Positions 1 through 10,758 of a stretch of 46,362 nt of DNA are shown piece after piece (position 1 is the stretch's first letter; each line of letters starts with the position of its first letter). Made by a program: the position numbers and the translations under genes. Below the pieces are notes generated by a model, which searched no databases, was not told where the DNA came from, and was given only the letters and a program-made list of their open reading frames with translations. Source of the stretch: Marinirhabdus gelatinilytica (GTDB lineage Bacteria > Bacteroidota > Bacteroidia > Flavobacteriales > Flavobacteriaceae); NCBI RefSeq assembly GCF_003353425.1, contig NZ_QRAO01000002.1, forward strand, positions 1-46,362, written 5' to 3'.

Positions 1-130
1 CCCCCACCTGGTCGCGGCACCCACCAAAAAAAGAACCGCCACCCTCGCCCGCAACAGGGATGGAGCGTATATCCCTTTTGCGCCGGTCTCTCCGCCCAAA
101 AAGATAGCAGCGATAGCCCGGCAGTTGCCA
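1..130 (+). ncRNA. Candidate structured GC-rich RNA element
   Basis: About 130 bases much richer in G+C than the AT-rich surroundings, with no convincing gene. GCAAC (51-55) can pair with GTTGC (124-128), closing a domain that contains the hairpin GGGAT (57-61)/ATCCC (71-75). I have an impression that similar GATGGAGCG...AAAGATA...GCGATAGCCCGG strings recur in flavobacterial intergenic regions, but I cannot name a family with confidence. It could instead be the 3' end of an upstream gene cut by the window edge, since all three forward frames are open for part of it. The strand is a guess from that remembered orientation. Confidence 0.3.
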
Positions 131-188
131 TAAAGGGGAGAAGAAGATATATGTGTTTGTATATTGTTCCTTTATTTGAGATAAAAAG

Positions 189-217
189 TTGCCATATTGA
201 ATAGTTTCTTATCTTTG
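189..217 (+). promoter_or_regulatory. Bacteroidota promoter of the FG-GAP/UnbV lipoprotein gene
   Basis: TTG at 189-191 and TATCTTTG at 210-217 are 18 bases apart. This fits the Bacteroidota -33 TTG / -7 TAnnTTTG consensus. The start codon follows 17 bases after the -7 element. Confidence 0.65.
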
Positions 218-234
218 GTGTAAACTGTCTGGCA

Positions 235-3200
235 ATGAGAGCTATATATTCTATAATTTTAGTGCTGATCTTTTTAGGATGTGACAATACTAAAGAGACA
301 TCTGGAGAAACGTCTGTTTTGGAAAAAGAAACCCCTGAAAAACTTTTTATTGAAAGATCTTCGGATACGACCCAACTGGATTTTAAGAACACCGTTATAG
401 AAACGGAAACAGAGAATTACGATACTTTTCCTTTTATCTATAATGGAGCTGGTGTAGCGGTTGGAGACCTTAACAACGATGGATTGGCAGATATTTATTT
501 TGCAGGTAACTCGGTTGATGACAAACTGTATTTCAATAAGGGTGATCTTGTTTTTGAGGATGTTTCGGCTACTGCCGGCATTTCTCCGCACAAGGGTTGG
601 AGTACAGGTGTAACCATGGTAGATATTAATGCCGATGGTTGGCTGGATATTTATGTGTGCAGGTCTGGGCCCTCAAAAGAAATTTCAAATAAAACAAATA
701 AACTTTTTGTGAACAACCAGGACGGTACCTTTACTGAAAGTGCTGCTGCTTATGGTATTTCCTCTACAGATCAATCTATACAATCAGCTTTCTTTGATTA
801 TGACCTAGATGGAGATCTCGATATGTACTTACTGAACCATCCTGCAAAAAAGCGTGAACAAAGCCTCACTTTTTCCCAACATGCTATCAATGTAAAGGCT
901 GGGAAGACCATTACTGATGCTTTTTACGAGAATGTTAATGGGGTGTATGTAGATAAAACGAAAGAGGCAAACCTCTTCAGCTATGGCTATAGGCACGGCA
1001 TTGCTATAGGAGATGTAAATAAAGATGGGTATCCAGATATGTACATTTCCAGCGATTTTGATGATGCGGACATACTTTACATAAATCAGAAGAACAAAAC
1101 TTTTAAGAACACTGTGGATAATGCTTTTGGACATATATCCTTTAATAGTATGGGGAATGAATTAATTGACATCAATAACGATTCCCATCTGGATATCTAT
1201 GTAATGGACATGGCACCCAGTGACCATTTTCGATCTAAAGCGTATATGATGTCCATGGATGTGGATAGGTTCTGGTCTTTAGTGCGCAACGGTATGCACC
1301 ACCAATACATGTTCAATACCTATCAATTAAATAACGGTAATGGTACATTTAGCGAAGTAGGGCAACTATCCGGCACAGCGAAGACGGACTGGAGTTGGGC
1401 ACCCCTGTTTTTTGATATGGACCACGATGGGTATAAAGATCTTTTTGTGACCAATGGCATCAAAGAAAATTTTCTATATCGAGATATTAAAAAAGATGCC
1501 AACGAAAAATTTGGTAAAGGCAAATCACTTAGCCTCAAAGAATTTTTGGATGTTGTCCCCAGTGATATTTCTGAAAATATCTTTTATAAAAATGTTGACG
1601 GGGTTACCTTTAAAAACATGAACAGTACGTGGTCCCCTCCAAGCCTCTACAATTCCAATGGAGTGGCCACGGCAGATTTTGACAATGACGGCGACCTGGA
1701 TTTTGTAATGAACAACATGGATTCCAGCGCTGTATTGTATGAAAGTACAGCTGCAAATGGTGTAGGGGGAAATAGTATTAAGTTGAAGCTAAAGGGAAGT
1801 GAGTTAAACCCTCAAGCTATTGGGGCAAAAGTGAAAGTAACTTCCCAAGGACAGGAGCAATGGCACGAGCTATATATCACAAGAGGTTATCTTTCTAGTG
1901 TAGATAGTCCTTTGATATTTGGACTTGGAGAAGCCAACACTGCCACGGTAGAAGTACAGTGGCCTTTAGGTACCGTTTCAACTCTTAAGGATGTTTCGGC
2001 GAACAAAACCTATGAAATAGCTTTTACTGAAGCAACTAATTCTGTACCCATGACTCCTATGGGAGGTGATAAGATACTTTCAAAAGTTGAACCGAATGGA
2101 CTCAATTACAAACACAAAGAAGATGCTTTCGATGAGTATACCGTCCAGATATTGCTGCCGCATTCCCAATCTACTTCTGGGCCTACTATTTCAAAAGGTG
2201 ACGTAAATGGTGATGGAACAACCGATATTTTTATTGGCGGTGCATCAGGACAAGAAGGCTCACTATACCTACAAAATGGTGATGGGTCTTTTACTGCTAG
2301 AAAAGGAGATTGGTTTAAGCACTCCATAGCCGAAGACACCGGAAGCCTATTCCTTGATTTCGATAATGATGGAGACTTGGACCTATATGTGGTAAGTGGT
2401 GGTACACAAAAACCCGAGGGCCATTTTTTCTATCAGGATAGAATGTACGTTAACGATGGGAACGGAAATTTTTTATACTCAAGTAAAACCCTACCAGAAT
2501 TGACTGTAAGTGGTAAAACAGTTATTTCGAGTGATGTGGATAACGATGGCGATATTGATTTATTTGTAGGAGGGCGTGTCATACCAAACGGATACCCAAA
2601 GGCGGCTAAGTCCTACTTTCTCATAAATGAAGATGGAACCTTTGTACCAAAAGAAATGAATGTTGGGAATATGGTTTCAGCAGCCTTGTTTTCAGATTAT
2701 GATGGCGACGGAGATAAAGATCTGCTCACCGTGGGGGAATGGTCTTCAATAAATATCTTTAAGAACGATGGTGGCGAATTTAACCGTGTACACCCACCGT
2801 CCTTGACCCAAACAACAGGGCTGTGGTTTGGCCTTAACGAACACGATATTGATAGTGATGGCGATATGGATTACTTTGTGGGAAATCTGGGGGCTAATGC
2901 CAAATTTAAAGTTGATAAAGACCATGAATTTCATATCTACGGAAACGATTTTGATGACAATGGAACCTATGATATAGTACTTAGCAGTAATTATCAGGGC
3001 AACTTGGTTCCCTCCCGAGGAAGAGAATGCTCTTCACAACAAATGCCTTTTATAAAAGAAAAATTTAAAGATTTTACCTCCTTTGCCAGTGCCAGTCTTG
3101 AAGATATTTATGGCGAAAAGTTACTGGAATCCTTGCATTACCAAGCAGACTTGCTCTATAGTGTATTCCTGAAAAACAACGGAAATGGAGATTTCGAAAT

Positions 3201-3546
3201 TATTAAACTACCTTGGCAGTTACAAGTAGCCCCCGTGACCGATTTTGAGTTTGTAGATATAGACAATAACAATGAAACCGAAATCTTAGCCGTTGGAAAC
3301 CTCTATAATGTTGAAGTGGAAACACAACGGTACGATGCTTTTAAAGGTGCTGTTTTTTCTTATACAGATGAGGGTTTCCAGGTTCACAACCCTCTTGAGA
3401 CAGGGTTTTTTACCTCTGGAGATGCCCGTGATGTCACAACATTGAAAATTTCAGAAGGAACTGTTATTGTAGTGACCAATAATAATGGAGCGCTTGATAT
3501 ATTTAGGCTACATAAAAAGGAGCCTGAAAATTTGGCCGTGAAATAG
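235..3546 (+). CDS. FG-GAP/VCBS-repeat lipoprotein with ASPIC/UnbV domain
   Basis: This 1103-residue protein has a lipoprotein signal ending in the lipobox FLGC (Cys16), so it should be membrane anchored and probably surface exposed. It then carries about 14 calcium-loop repeats of the DxNxDGxxD type (for example DLNNDGLAD near residue 78, DFDNDGDLD before the middle). These are typical of FG-GAP/VCBS beta-propellers. An ASPIC/UnbV domain sits at about 521-595, between two propeller blocks. In Bacteroidota such large proteins often accompany SusC/SusD-type uptake systems, but no SusD partner is visible here. The substrate is unknown. It has its own promoter and ends 8 bp from the convergent DUF6095 gene. 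Family assignment is firm; role is inference. Confidence 0.9.
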   Translation: MRAIYSIILVLIFLGCDNTKETSGETSVLEKETPEKLFIERSSDTTQLDFKNTVIETETENYDTFPFIYNGAGVAVGDLNNDGLADIYFAGNSVDDKLYFNKGDLVFEDVSATAGISPHKGWSTGVTMVDINADGWLDIYVCRSGPSKEISNKTNKLFVNNQDGTFTESAAAYGISSTDQSIQSAFFDYDLDGDLDMYLLNHPAKKREQSLTFSQHAINVKAGKTITDAFYENVNGVYVDKTKEANLFSYGYRHGIAIGDVNKDGYPDMYISSDFDDADILYINQKNKTFKNTVDNAFGHISFNSMGNELIDINNDSHLDIYVMDMAPSDHFRSKAYMMSMDVDRFWSLVRNGMHHQYMFNTYQLNNGNGTFSEVGQLSGTAKTDWSWAPLFFDMDHDGYKDLFVTNGIKENFLYRDIKKDANEKFGKGKSLSLKEFLDVVPSDISENIFYKNVDGVTFKNMNSTWSPPSLYNSNGVATADFDNDGDLDFVMNNMDSSAVLYESTAANGVGGNSIKLKLKGSELNPQAIGAKVKVTSQGQEQWHELYITRGYLSSVDSPLIFGLGEANTATVEVQWPLGTVSTLKDVSANKTYEIAFTEATNSVPMTPMGGDKILSKVEPNGLNYKHKEDAFDEYTVQILLPHSQSTSGPTISKGDVNGDGTTDIFIGGASGQEGSLYLQNGDGSFTARKGDWFKHSIAEDTGSLFLDFDNDGDLDLYVVSGGTQKPEGHFFYQDRMYVNDGNGNFLYSSKTLPELTVSGKTVISSDVDNDGDIDLFVGGRVIPNGYPKAAKSYFLINEDGTFVPKEMNVGNMVSAALFSDYDGDGDKDLLTVGEWSSINIFKNDGGEFNRVHPPSLTQTTGLWFGLNEHDIDSDGDMDYFVGNLGANAKFKVDKDHEFHIYGNDFDDNGTYDIVLSSNYQGNLVPSRGRECSSQQMPFIKEKFKDFTSFASASLEDIYGEKLLESLHYQADLLYSVFLKNNGNGDFEIIKLPWQLQVAPVTDFEFVDIDNNNETEILAVGNLYNVEVETQRYDAFKGAVFSYTDEGFQVHNPLETGFFTSGDARDVTTLKISEGTVIVVTNNNGALDIFRLHKKEPENLAVK

Positions 3547-3554
3547 CTGGCTTT

Positions 3555-3791
3555 TTAAAAAAGAGCTTTTAGGATTAATTTTATACCGCTAAACAGCGTA
3601 TAGATTGTGGCAGCCATCCCAAGTACTGCAAGAGGAAGCACGTAATACATTGGGATGGTTTCCTTATTTAAGAACGTAAAGGTAAACGCATAGGTAGTGA
3701 GCACTAAAAGCGGAATCGCAACAGCCAAGCGTTTCAACCCTTTAATAAGTAGTTTTTTATCGGTATGCTTTTGCTCGCTAGGTTTGTTCAT
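3555..3791 (-). CDS. DUF6095 family small membrane protein
   Basis: A 78-residue protein with a short basic N-terminus (KKLLIKGLKRLA) and two hydrophobic segments, about residues 20-42 and 48-72. It is therefore probably a two-pass inner-membrane protein. It resembles the Flavobacteriia family DUF6095, for which I know no function. Its start codon overlaps the last 14 bases of murQ, so the two are likely translated from one mRNA. An imperfect inverted repeat at 3582-3602 lies inside the last codons but lacks a U-tract in either direction. Confidence 0.75.
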   Translation of the reverse strand: MNKPSEQKHTDKKLLIKGLKRLAVAIPLLVLTTYAFTFTFLNKETIPMYYVLPLAVLGMAATIYTLFSGIKLILKALF

Positions 3792-4602
3792 TTCTATAAG
3801 CGTTAATGGCGTTGCGAACGCTACCGTGTTCTTTCAATAAAGCTGAAGCTTCGTTACTTTCAATGGCTAACTTTTGCATGAGCATTCGGGTGCCTCTATC
3901 CACCAATTTATTATTGCTCAATTGCATATCTACCATTTTGTTGCCTTGTACCCTCCCTAATTGAATCATTACTGCTGTAGAAATCATGTTCAGCACCAAT
4001 TTTTGGGCAGTACCGGCTTTCATCCTAGAACTTCCTGTAACAAACTCTGGCCCAACCACTACCACCACGGGAAACTTGGCGACTTTATGTAGTGGGCTAC
4101 CTTGGTTGCAAGTAATACAACCCGTCGTAATGCCAAGCGAATTACATTTTTCCAGCGCACCGATCACGTAGGGTGTCGTGCCTGAGGCAGCAATCCCTAT
4201 TACTACATCGTTTATTCCCACTTGGTGGTCTTTAAGGTCTTCCCAGCCTTGGTTTTGAGAATCTTCGGCAAATTCTACTGCTTTCCTGATAGCTGTGTCA
4301 CCTCCTGCAATAAGGCCGATTACAACACCATGATCCAAACCAAATGTTGGGGGAATCTCACTGGCATCTACAATGCCCAACCTGCCACTGGTGCCTGCTC
4401 CCATGTAGAATAAACGACCGCCATTGTTCAATTTTTCTGAAACAATCCTGGTGAGGCTTTCAATTTGTGGAAGGGACTCTTCAACAGCCAGCGGTACGGT
4501 TTTATCTTCGTTGTTGATATTGCTGAGCAATTCTTTTATACTCATTTTCTCCAAATCGTCGTACCGTGACTCTTCCTCTGTTGTTTTCCTGAAATCCATC
4601 AT
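3778..4602 (-). CDS. murQ: N-acetylmuramic acid 6-phosphate etherase
   Basis: MurQ cleaves the D-lactyl ether of MurNAc-6-phosphate, giving GlcNAc-6-phosphate and D-lactate, in cytoplasmic cell-wall recycling. The 274 residues match the usual length. The SIS-domain signature GAGTSGRLG is at about 68-76. Two acidic residues match the known catalytic pair: Glu82 (in SEIPPTFG) and Glu113 (in AEDS). The two first codons are both ATG; the second (4599) is favoured because a -7 element ends at 4604, which would make the mRNA leaderless. It lies 33 bp after the DUF4249/TonB receptor pair, possibly linking it to uptake of a wall sugar or peptide, which is inference. No MurNAc kinase gene is seen nearby. 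Confidence 0.93.
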   Translation of the reverse strand: MMDFRKTTEEESRYDDLEKMSIKELLSNINNEDKTVPLAVEESLPQIESLTRIVSEKLNNGGRLFYMGAGTSGRLGIVDASEIPPTFGLDHGVVIGLIAGGDTAIRKAVEFAEDSQNQGWEDLKDHQVGINDVVIGIAASGTTPYVIGALEKCNSLGITTGCITCNQGSPLHKVAKFPVVVVVGPEFVTGSSRMKAGTAQKLVLNMISTAVMIQLGRVQGNKMVDMQLSNNKLVDRGTRMLMQKLAIESNEASALLKEHGSVRNAINAYRNEQT

Positions 4603-4603
4603 A

Positions 4604-4611
4604 CAAAGGTA
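4604..4611 (-). promoter_or_regulatory. -7 element of murQ
   Basis: The minus strand reads TACCTTTG, matching TAnnTTTG. It ends 1 base before the first ATG of murQ and 4 bases before the second. No clear -33 TTG is seen. Confidence 0.5.
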
Positions 4612-4635
4612 TGTATTTTTGAAAGGGTTGGTTAA

Positions 4636-5451
4636 TTATTGAACGGTATATGATAAAATTGAAACTTCAGAAATCCTGAAATAGCCCAAAGGGAAATTAT
4701 CTTCGTTGGTCTCGTTCAAAATATTACCACGCACGGTTGCGGGCTGTGTTTCAAAGGGGCCGTCGCTCTGGTCACTACTTTGCTGCAACAGCGTGAACAT
4801 AAAGTTATAGAACTGCTCGTCTACTCCATGGAGATAAAAGGTTACTTCATCGCCAGGGGCTAGGTCTTCAACAAAATAGAATCCAAAGATTTGATTGCCG
4901 TCAAAAAATTCATCAAAAAATGTATCGGCCATATTTCCCCTGGTAGAGCGGCCTTCGAAAAAATAATAATTTTCTACATTGGCAGGGTCTGTAAAAAAAG
5001 CTTTCAGCTCTATTTCGTCATTTGTGAAGCCACCTTCATTGTTTTGTTCCACAAATTCAAGAGAGGGAACACTCTCAAAGGTTTCGGTTGCAGTATAGGT
5101 CTCATTTTCATGAAGTACCTCTAGGGTATAAGCTTCATTTTCATCTAGGGGAAAATTCTCAAAGAAATAAATTCCTCCACTTGCTTCCTCCAACGTAAGG
5201 GTCGTGCCGTTTTCAGAAGTAATGGTAACAAGAGCTCCTTCAACAGTGGTCACTGTGTTTTCAAAGAAAGGTGTTGTTTCACTAAGAATCACTTGTGCCC
5301 TGTTTCTGTCTTGCTCTTTAAAATGAAAGATTCCAGCTTCGATCACCAATCTAGGGGCGCTCTCGTCCAGCTCTACATCAACTACATCTTCACAGGCCCA
5401 AAAGCTGAAGACTATTGTCATTAAAAACATACATCTTTTCATCATCCTCAA
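4636..5451 (-). CDS. DUF4249 family lipoprotein, TonB-receptor partner
   Basis: A 271-residue protein whose N-terminus (KRCMFLMTIVFSFWACED) is a lipoprotein signal with the Cys at about residue 20. The rest resembles DUF4249: a beta-rich N-terminal half with a VTIT/YTLEV pattern and acidic loops, and a conserved end near NEDNFPLGYF. DUF4249 genes usually sit directly after a TonB-dependent receptor, as here, where the start overlaps the receptor's stop by 4 bp (ATGA). The pair probably forms an outer-membrane uptake complex, analogous to but distinct from SusC/SusD. The substrate is unknown. Confidence 0.85.
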   Translation of the reverse strand: MRMMKRCMFLMTIVFSFWACEDVVDVELDESAPRLVIEAGIFHFKEQDRNRAQVILSETTPFFENTVTTVEGALVTITSENGTTLTLEEASGGIYFFENFPLDENEAYTLEVLHENETYTATETFESVPSLEFVEQNNEGGFTNDEIELKAFFTDPANVENYYFFEGRSTRGNMADTFFDEFFDGNQIFGFYFVEDLAPGDEVTFYLHGVDEQFYNFMFTLLQQSSDQSDGPFETQPATVRGNILNETNEDNFPLGYFRISEVSILSYTVQ

Positions 5452-7838
5452 AATTTAAAATTATATGTTATGGACGGGATTATCCCAAAAATAGATAAGC
5501 GTACTGCTTCGTTTTGTCCAATATCGGTATTTTCTCTAAAAGAAAGCGAAGCTGCATTCTTACGGTTATATATATTGTAAACGCTAAACACCCATTCGCT
5601 TTTCCAACGTTTTGGGTTGTTGGGTTTTGGTGTCCAAGTAGCCGAAACATCCACATGGTGGAAAGCCGATAGCCTACTGCTATTTCTTGCCTCATAGACG
5701 GGGATCACAAGATTGTTATACTCGTATTGCCCCGTTGGGAAAGTACTGGGACGCCCAGTTTGATAGATTGCATTGGCCCCAAAAGACCATTTGTTATTGA
5801 GCTCGTACTGTGCCGTGATGGAAATATCGTGCGGTTTGTCCCAAGCCGTATTGTACCATTGGCCGCTGTTAATACCTATTTCTTCAGGCGTTCTTCCAGG
5901 GGTGCGTTGTTCACTTTTTGAAAGTGTGTAGGCAATCCACCCTTGCAATTTGCCTGTTGTCTTTCTAAGCAATAGCTCCAAGCCATAAGCACGGGCTTCG
6001 CCTTTCAACAAAATTTGTTCAACGGCATTGTTTGCTATCAGGTCTGCATCGTCCACATAATCCAGCCTGTTGTTTATTTTCTTATAGAAGGTTTCAGCTT
6101 CAAGGGAGAACGCTTCAAATTTTTTGAAATATCCAAAAGCTACTTGATTTGCCGTTTGTGGCTCGATGAATGTTCCGCTGGGTGCATAAATATCAAAAGG
6201 CGTGGGAGAGGTGGTGTTACTGATCAAGTGGATGTACTGCGCAGTACGGTTATAACTTGCCTTTAGAGAAGATGTTTCGTTTAATTGATATGCCACAGCC
6301 ACTCTAGGTTCTAGATTTACAAAGCTTTCCAGTACCTCACTTCTGTTAAAGGATACCGTATCTATTGGCGTTGCCTTTTGATAGATATCCAAAGCTTCGT
6401 CATACAGGATAGGGTTGTTGTTTTCATACACGTTCAATTCGTCCTGTCCCAATCTTGCAAAGGTGGAAACCCGTAATCCTGCTTGTACCGAGAGATTATC
6501 GGTAATTTCAATTTCGGCATCTGCGTACACTGCATTTTCGGTAGCATATTTTTGTGTGAGCTTAAACGGGTTGATGCCCGAGGTGGGCGTGGTTGGATTT
6601 ATCTCACCAGGATTGAACTTATAGTAAATACCGTTAAAACCGTACTGGAGTTTCAGGTTGTCTGAAACATAATTGGTCAGATCATATTTTAGGTTGAAAT
6701 TTTGGATACCGCTGTCAAAATCGAACTCCACAAAACCCAGTTCCAGACCGTAGTAATAATCCGAATAGATAAGCGAGAGGTTACTAAAAAGCTTATCGCT
6801 GAACAAATGGTTCCAGCGTAGGTTAATGGTTGCATTTCCGAAGTTATTGCTGAAACTGTCGGCAATCTCAAACACATCTCGCCCAAAGTATCCCGAAAGA
6901 AAGAGCTTGTTGTTTTGGTTCAGGTTGTAACTTATCTTGGTATTGAGGTCGTAGAAATAAGCAATATTGTCATTGTCGAAAAGTGGAAGGAAGAGATGCG
7001 CATAGCTACTGCGTCCACCCACCAAAAAAGAGGCGGTGTCTTTTTTAATGGGGGCCTCCAGCAACAATCTACTTGCTACCAAACCCACACCACCATTGGC
7101 TTCAAACCTTTTTAGATTTCCGTCTTTTTGGTAAATATCCAATACCGAAGAAATACGTCCACCGTATCGCGCTGGGATGCCCCCTTTGTAAAGTGTTAAA
7201 TCTTTAATAGCATCTGGATTGAACACCGAAAAGAAACCGAACAAATGCGATGAATTGTACAGCGTGGCCTCGTCCAAAAGGATTAAATTTTGGTCTGCTG
7301 CACCCCCACGTACGTTAAAACCACTTGCTCCCTCACCAGCATTGGTGACACCGGGCAAAAGTGTAATGGCTTTTATTACATCTTTTTCGCCCAATACAAC
7401 AGGAATCTTTTTTATGGTTCCAGCGGTCAACCTGTTTACGCTCATCTCGGGTTTTCTAATATTGAGCGCTTCAACATCTGCTTTAATGACCACTTCGTCC
7501 AATTGCTGTGTATCCTCGTCCATCCCTACATTCTCTACAGTGTTTTCATTGAGCATAATGGTTTTTTGAACTGTGGTAAAACCAAGATTGCTATAATACA
7601 CCTCGTACGTTCCTTCTGGAAGGGTTATGGAATAAAAACCATATTCGTTTGTAATGGTGCCGGTTTGCAAGGAGGGAATGATAACATTTACCCCTATGAG
7701 GGTCTCTCCTGTGGCAGCTTCGGAAACAACACCGCTAAGTGTGAACCTTTCTTGTGAGAATACAAGGGCGGTAAACAGAAGGCACCCCAGTAGCAGTAAA
7801 TTTTTCAAATGCAATTTTTTATAAAAATACGGATACAT
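5448..7838 (-). CDS. TonB-dependent outer-membrane receptor with CarboxypepD_reg-like domain
   Basis: A 796-residue receptor. After a signal peptide (to about residue 29, ending FTALVFS-Q) comes a carboxypeptidase-regulatory-like beta domain (about 32-115). A plug domain follows (about 120-235, with LLPGV and GFNVRGG motifs), then a 22-strand-type barrel ending in the aromatic terminus ITYNFKF. It imports an unidentified substrate across the outer membrane using TonB/ExbBD energy. It is translationally coupled to the DUF4249 gene. Its ATG lies only 7 bases from the T-tract of the icd terminator, so its promoter is not obvious and expression may depend on read-through. No alternative downstream Met precedes the signal peptide. 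Confidence 0.93.
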   Translation of the reverse strand: MYPYFYKKLHLKNLLLLGCLLFTALVFSQERFTLSGVVSEAATGETLIGVNVIIPSLQTGTITNEYGFYSITLPEGTYEVYYSNLGFTTVQKTIMLNENTVENVGMDEDTQQLDEVVIKADVEALNIRKPEMSVNRLTAGTIKKIPVVLGEKDVIKAITLLPGVTNAGEGASGFNVRGGAADQNLILLDEATLYNSSHLFGFFSVFNPDAIKDLTLYKGGIPARYGGRISSVLDIYQKDGNLKRFEANGGVGLVASRLLLEAPIKKDTASFLVGGRSSYAHLFLPLFDNDNIAYFYDLNTKISYNLNQNNKLFLSGYFGRDVFEIADSFSNNFGNATINLRWNHLFSDKLFSNLSLIYSDYYYGLELGFVEFDFDSGIQNFNLKYDLTNYVSDNLKLQYGFNGIYYKFNPGEINPTTPTSGINPFKLTQKYATENAVYADAEIEITDNLSVQAGLRVSTFARLGQDELNVYENNNPILYDEALDIYQKATPIDTVSFNRSEVLESFVNLEPRVAVAYQLNETSSLKASYNRTAQYIHLISNTTSPTPFDIYAPSGTFIEPQTANQVAFGYFKKFEAFSLEAETFYKKINNRLDYVDDADLIANNAVEQILLKGEARAYGLELLLRKTTGKLQGWIAYTLSKSEQRTPGRTPEEIGINSGQWYNTAWDKPHDISITAQYELNNKWSFGANAIYQTGRPSTFPTGQYEYNNLVIPVYEARNSSRLSAFHHVDVSATWTPKPNNPKRWKSEWVFSVYNIYNRKNAASLSFRENTDIGQNEAVRLSIFGIIPSITYNFKF

Positions 7839-7845
7839 TTTATAG

Positions 7846-7878
7846 AAAAAAAGCCTTCAGAATTTCTGAAGGCTTTTT
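7846..7878 (-). terminator. Terminator of icd (bidirectional form)
   Basis: A perfect 13-bp stem (AAAAAGCCTTCAG, loop AATTT, CTGAAGGCTTTTT) at 7848-7878, with seven T in a row on the minus strand after the stem. It lies directly between the icd stop codon and the TonB receptor start. Confidence 0.9.
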
Positions 7879-7880
7879 CT

Positions 7881-10142
<2,262 letters not shown>

Positions 10143-10143
10143 T

Positions 10144-10162
10144 CAAGATTTCGAAAATCTTG
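10144..10162. promoter_or_regulatory. Perfect inverted repeat in the icd leader
   Basis: CAAGATTT and AAATCTTG form a perfect 8-bp inverted repeat separated by 3 bases. It lies between the icd -7 element and the start codon. It could be an operator or an mRNA hairpin. Confidence 0.4.
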
Positions 10163-10174
10163 AATTATGGGTTG

Positions 10175-10182
10175 CAAAGATA
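10175..10182 (-). promoter_or_regulatory. -7 element of icd
   Basis: The minus strand reads TATCTTTG, an exact TAnnTTTG match, 65 bases before the icd start codon. No clear -33 TTG is present at the usual spacing. Confidence 0.55.
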
Positions 10183-10710
10183 CGGATTTATGAGGTGCTT
10201 TAAAAGCAGGAGGGTAGTGTATGGGAAAAGTTTAGCAGTTTTTTAATGTTGGGTGAGTAGGACTGTTAGCCTGTAGTTGTTTAGAACAAGAAAAGCCATA
10301 ACAGCGTGCTGGGCACTATGCTATGGCTCCTTGTGAAAACAGCCGTTACCAACGCATCTTTACGATGTAGTGTAAGTTTATTATACCCTTACCGCTGTGG
10401 CCGTATTTCAAGAAAGAAGTATTATTGTCTTTGGTTGTAGGCGATGCTTGCAATTTGCATTGAAGCATACATCCTTCAAAAACTACTTCCATACTTTTCA
10501 AAAATCTCCAAAGTAACCGTCCACAAGGAACCGTTAGCCTGTCAAACAATTTTTAAAAAGAAATAAAGAACGTTACTTTATGTTTACCGAACAATATGTG
10601 TATTGTTTCGATAGTGCTAATGTAGCACAGAAATCGAAAAAAGCAAATTTTATAACCTTTTTAATATGAACAAGTTATGCACTTGGGTTATCAACAAATG
10701 TTCATAAACA
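10183..10710. other. Non-coding stretch between rplS and icd, rich in hairpins
   Basis: No convincing gene was found here. What it holds: a 10-base direct repeat GTTAGCCTGT at 10265-10274 and 10533-10542; an imperfect 16-bp stem at 10294-10328 followed on the minus strand by TTTTCTTGTT, so perhaps a minus-strand terminator; a 9-bp stem with one bulge at 10588-10610; a perfect 6-bp stem with a 3-base loop at 10614-10628; and an inverted repeat TATGAACA/TGTTCATA at 10665-10706 that overlaps three DnaA-box-like 9-mers. A 67-codon minus frame (10346-10549, TTG start, or 47 codons from the ATG at 10489) has no recognisable similarity and is probably spurious. Confidence 0.5.
10288..10328 (-). terminator. 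Possible minus-strand terminator hairpin
   Basis: AGCCATA...TATGGCT forms a 16-position stem with 13 pairs and a 3-base loop (10294-10328). On the minus strand it is followed by TTTTCTTGTT. It would end a transcript running from the rplS side toward icd, although rplS already has its own terminator. Confidence 0.35.
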
Positions 10711-10735
10711 AAAAGCGACCCCGAATGGAGTCGCT
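10711..10735 (-). terminator. Terminator of rplS
   Basis: On the minus strand, AGCGACTCC pairs with GGGGTCGCT around a short loop and is followed by TTTTTG. It lies 23 bases after the rplS stop codon. Confidence 0.8.
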
Positions 10736-10758
10736 CTGTTCTGTATGCCGGTAGAAGC

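Noticed and set aside
3614-3658. 9-bp inverted repeat CCATCCCAA/TTGGGATGG in the DUF6095 gene
   Set aside because: Lies fully in coding sequence with a 27-base loop and no T-run; probably chance.
10265-10542. Integron-type attC cassette, suggested by GTTAGCC repeats
   Set aside because: The core needs GTTRRRY; GTTAGCC does not fit, and no integrase or matching partner site is seen.
10346-10549. Small minus-strand ORF of 67 codons in the rplS-icd gap
   Set aside because: TTG start, no recognisable domain and no promoter element nearby; reported only as part of the non-coding stretch.
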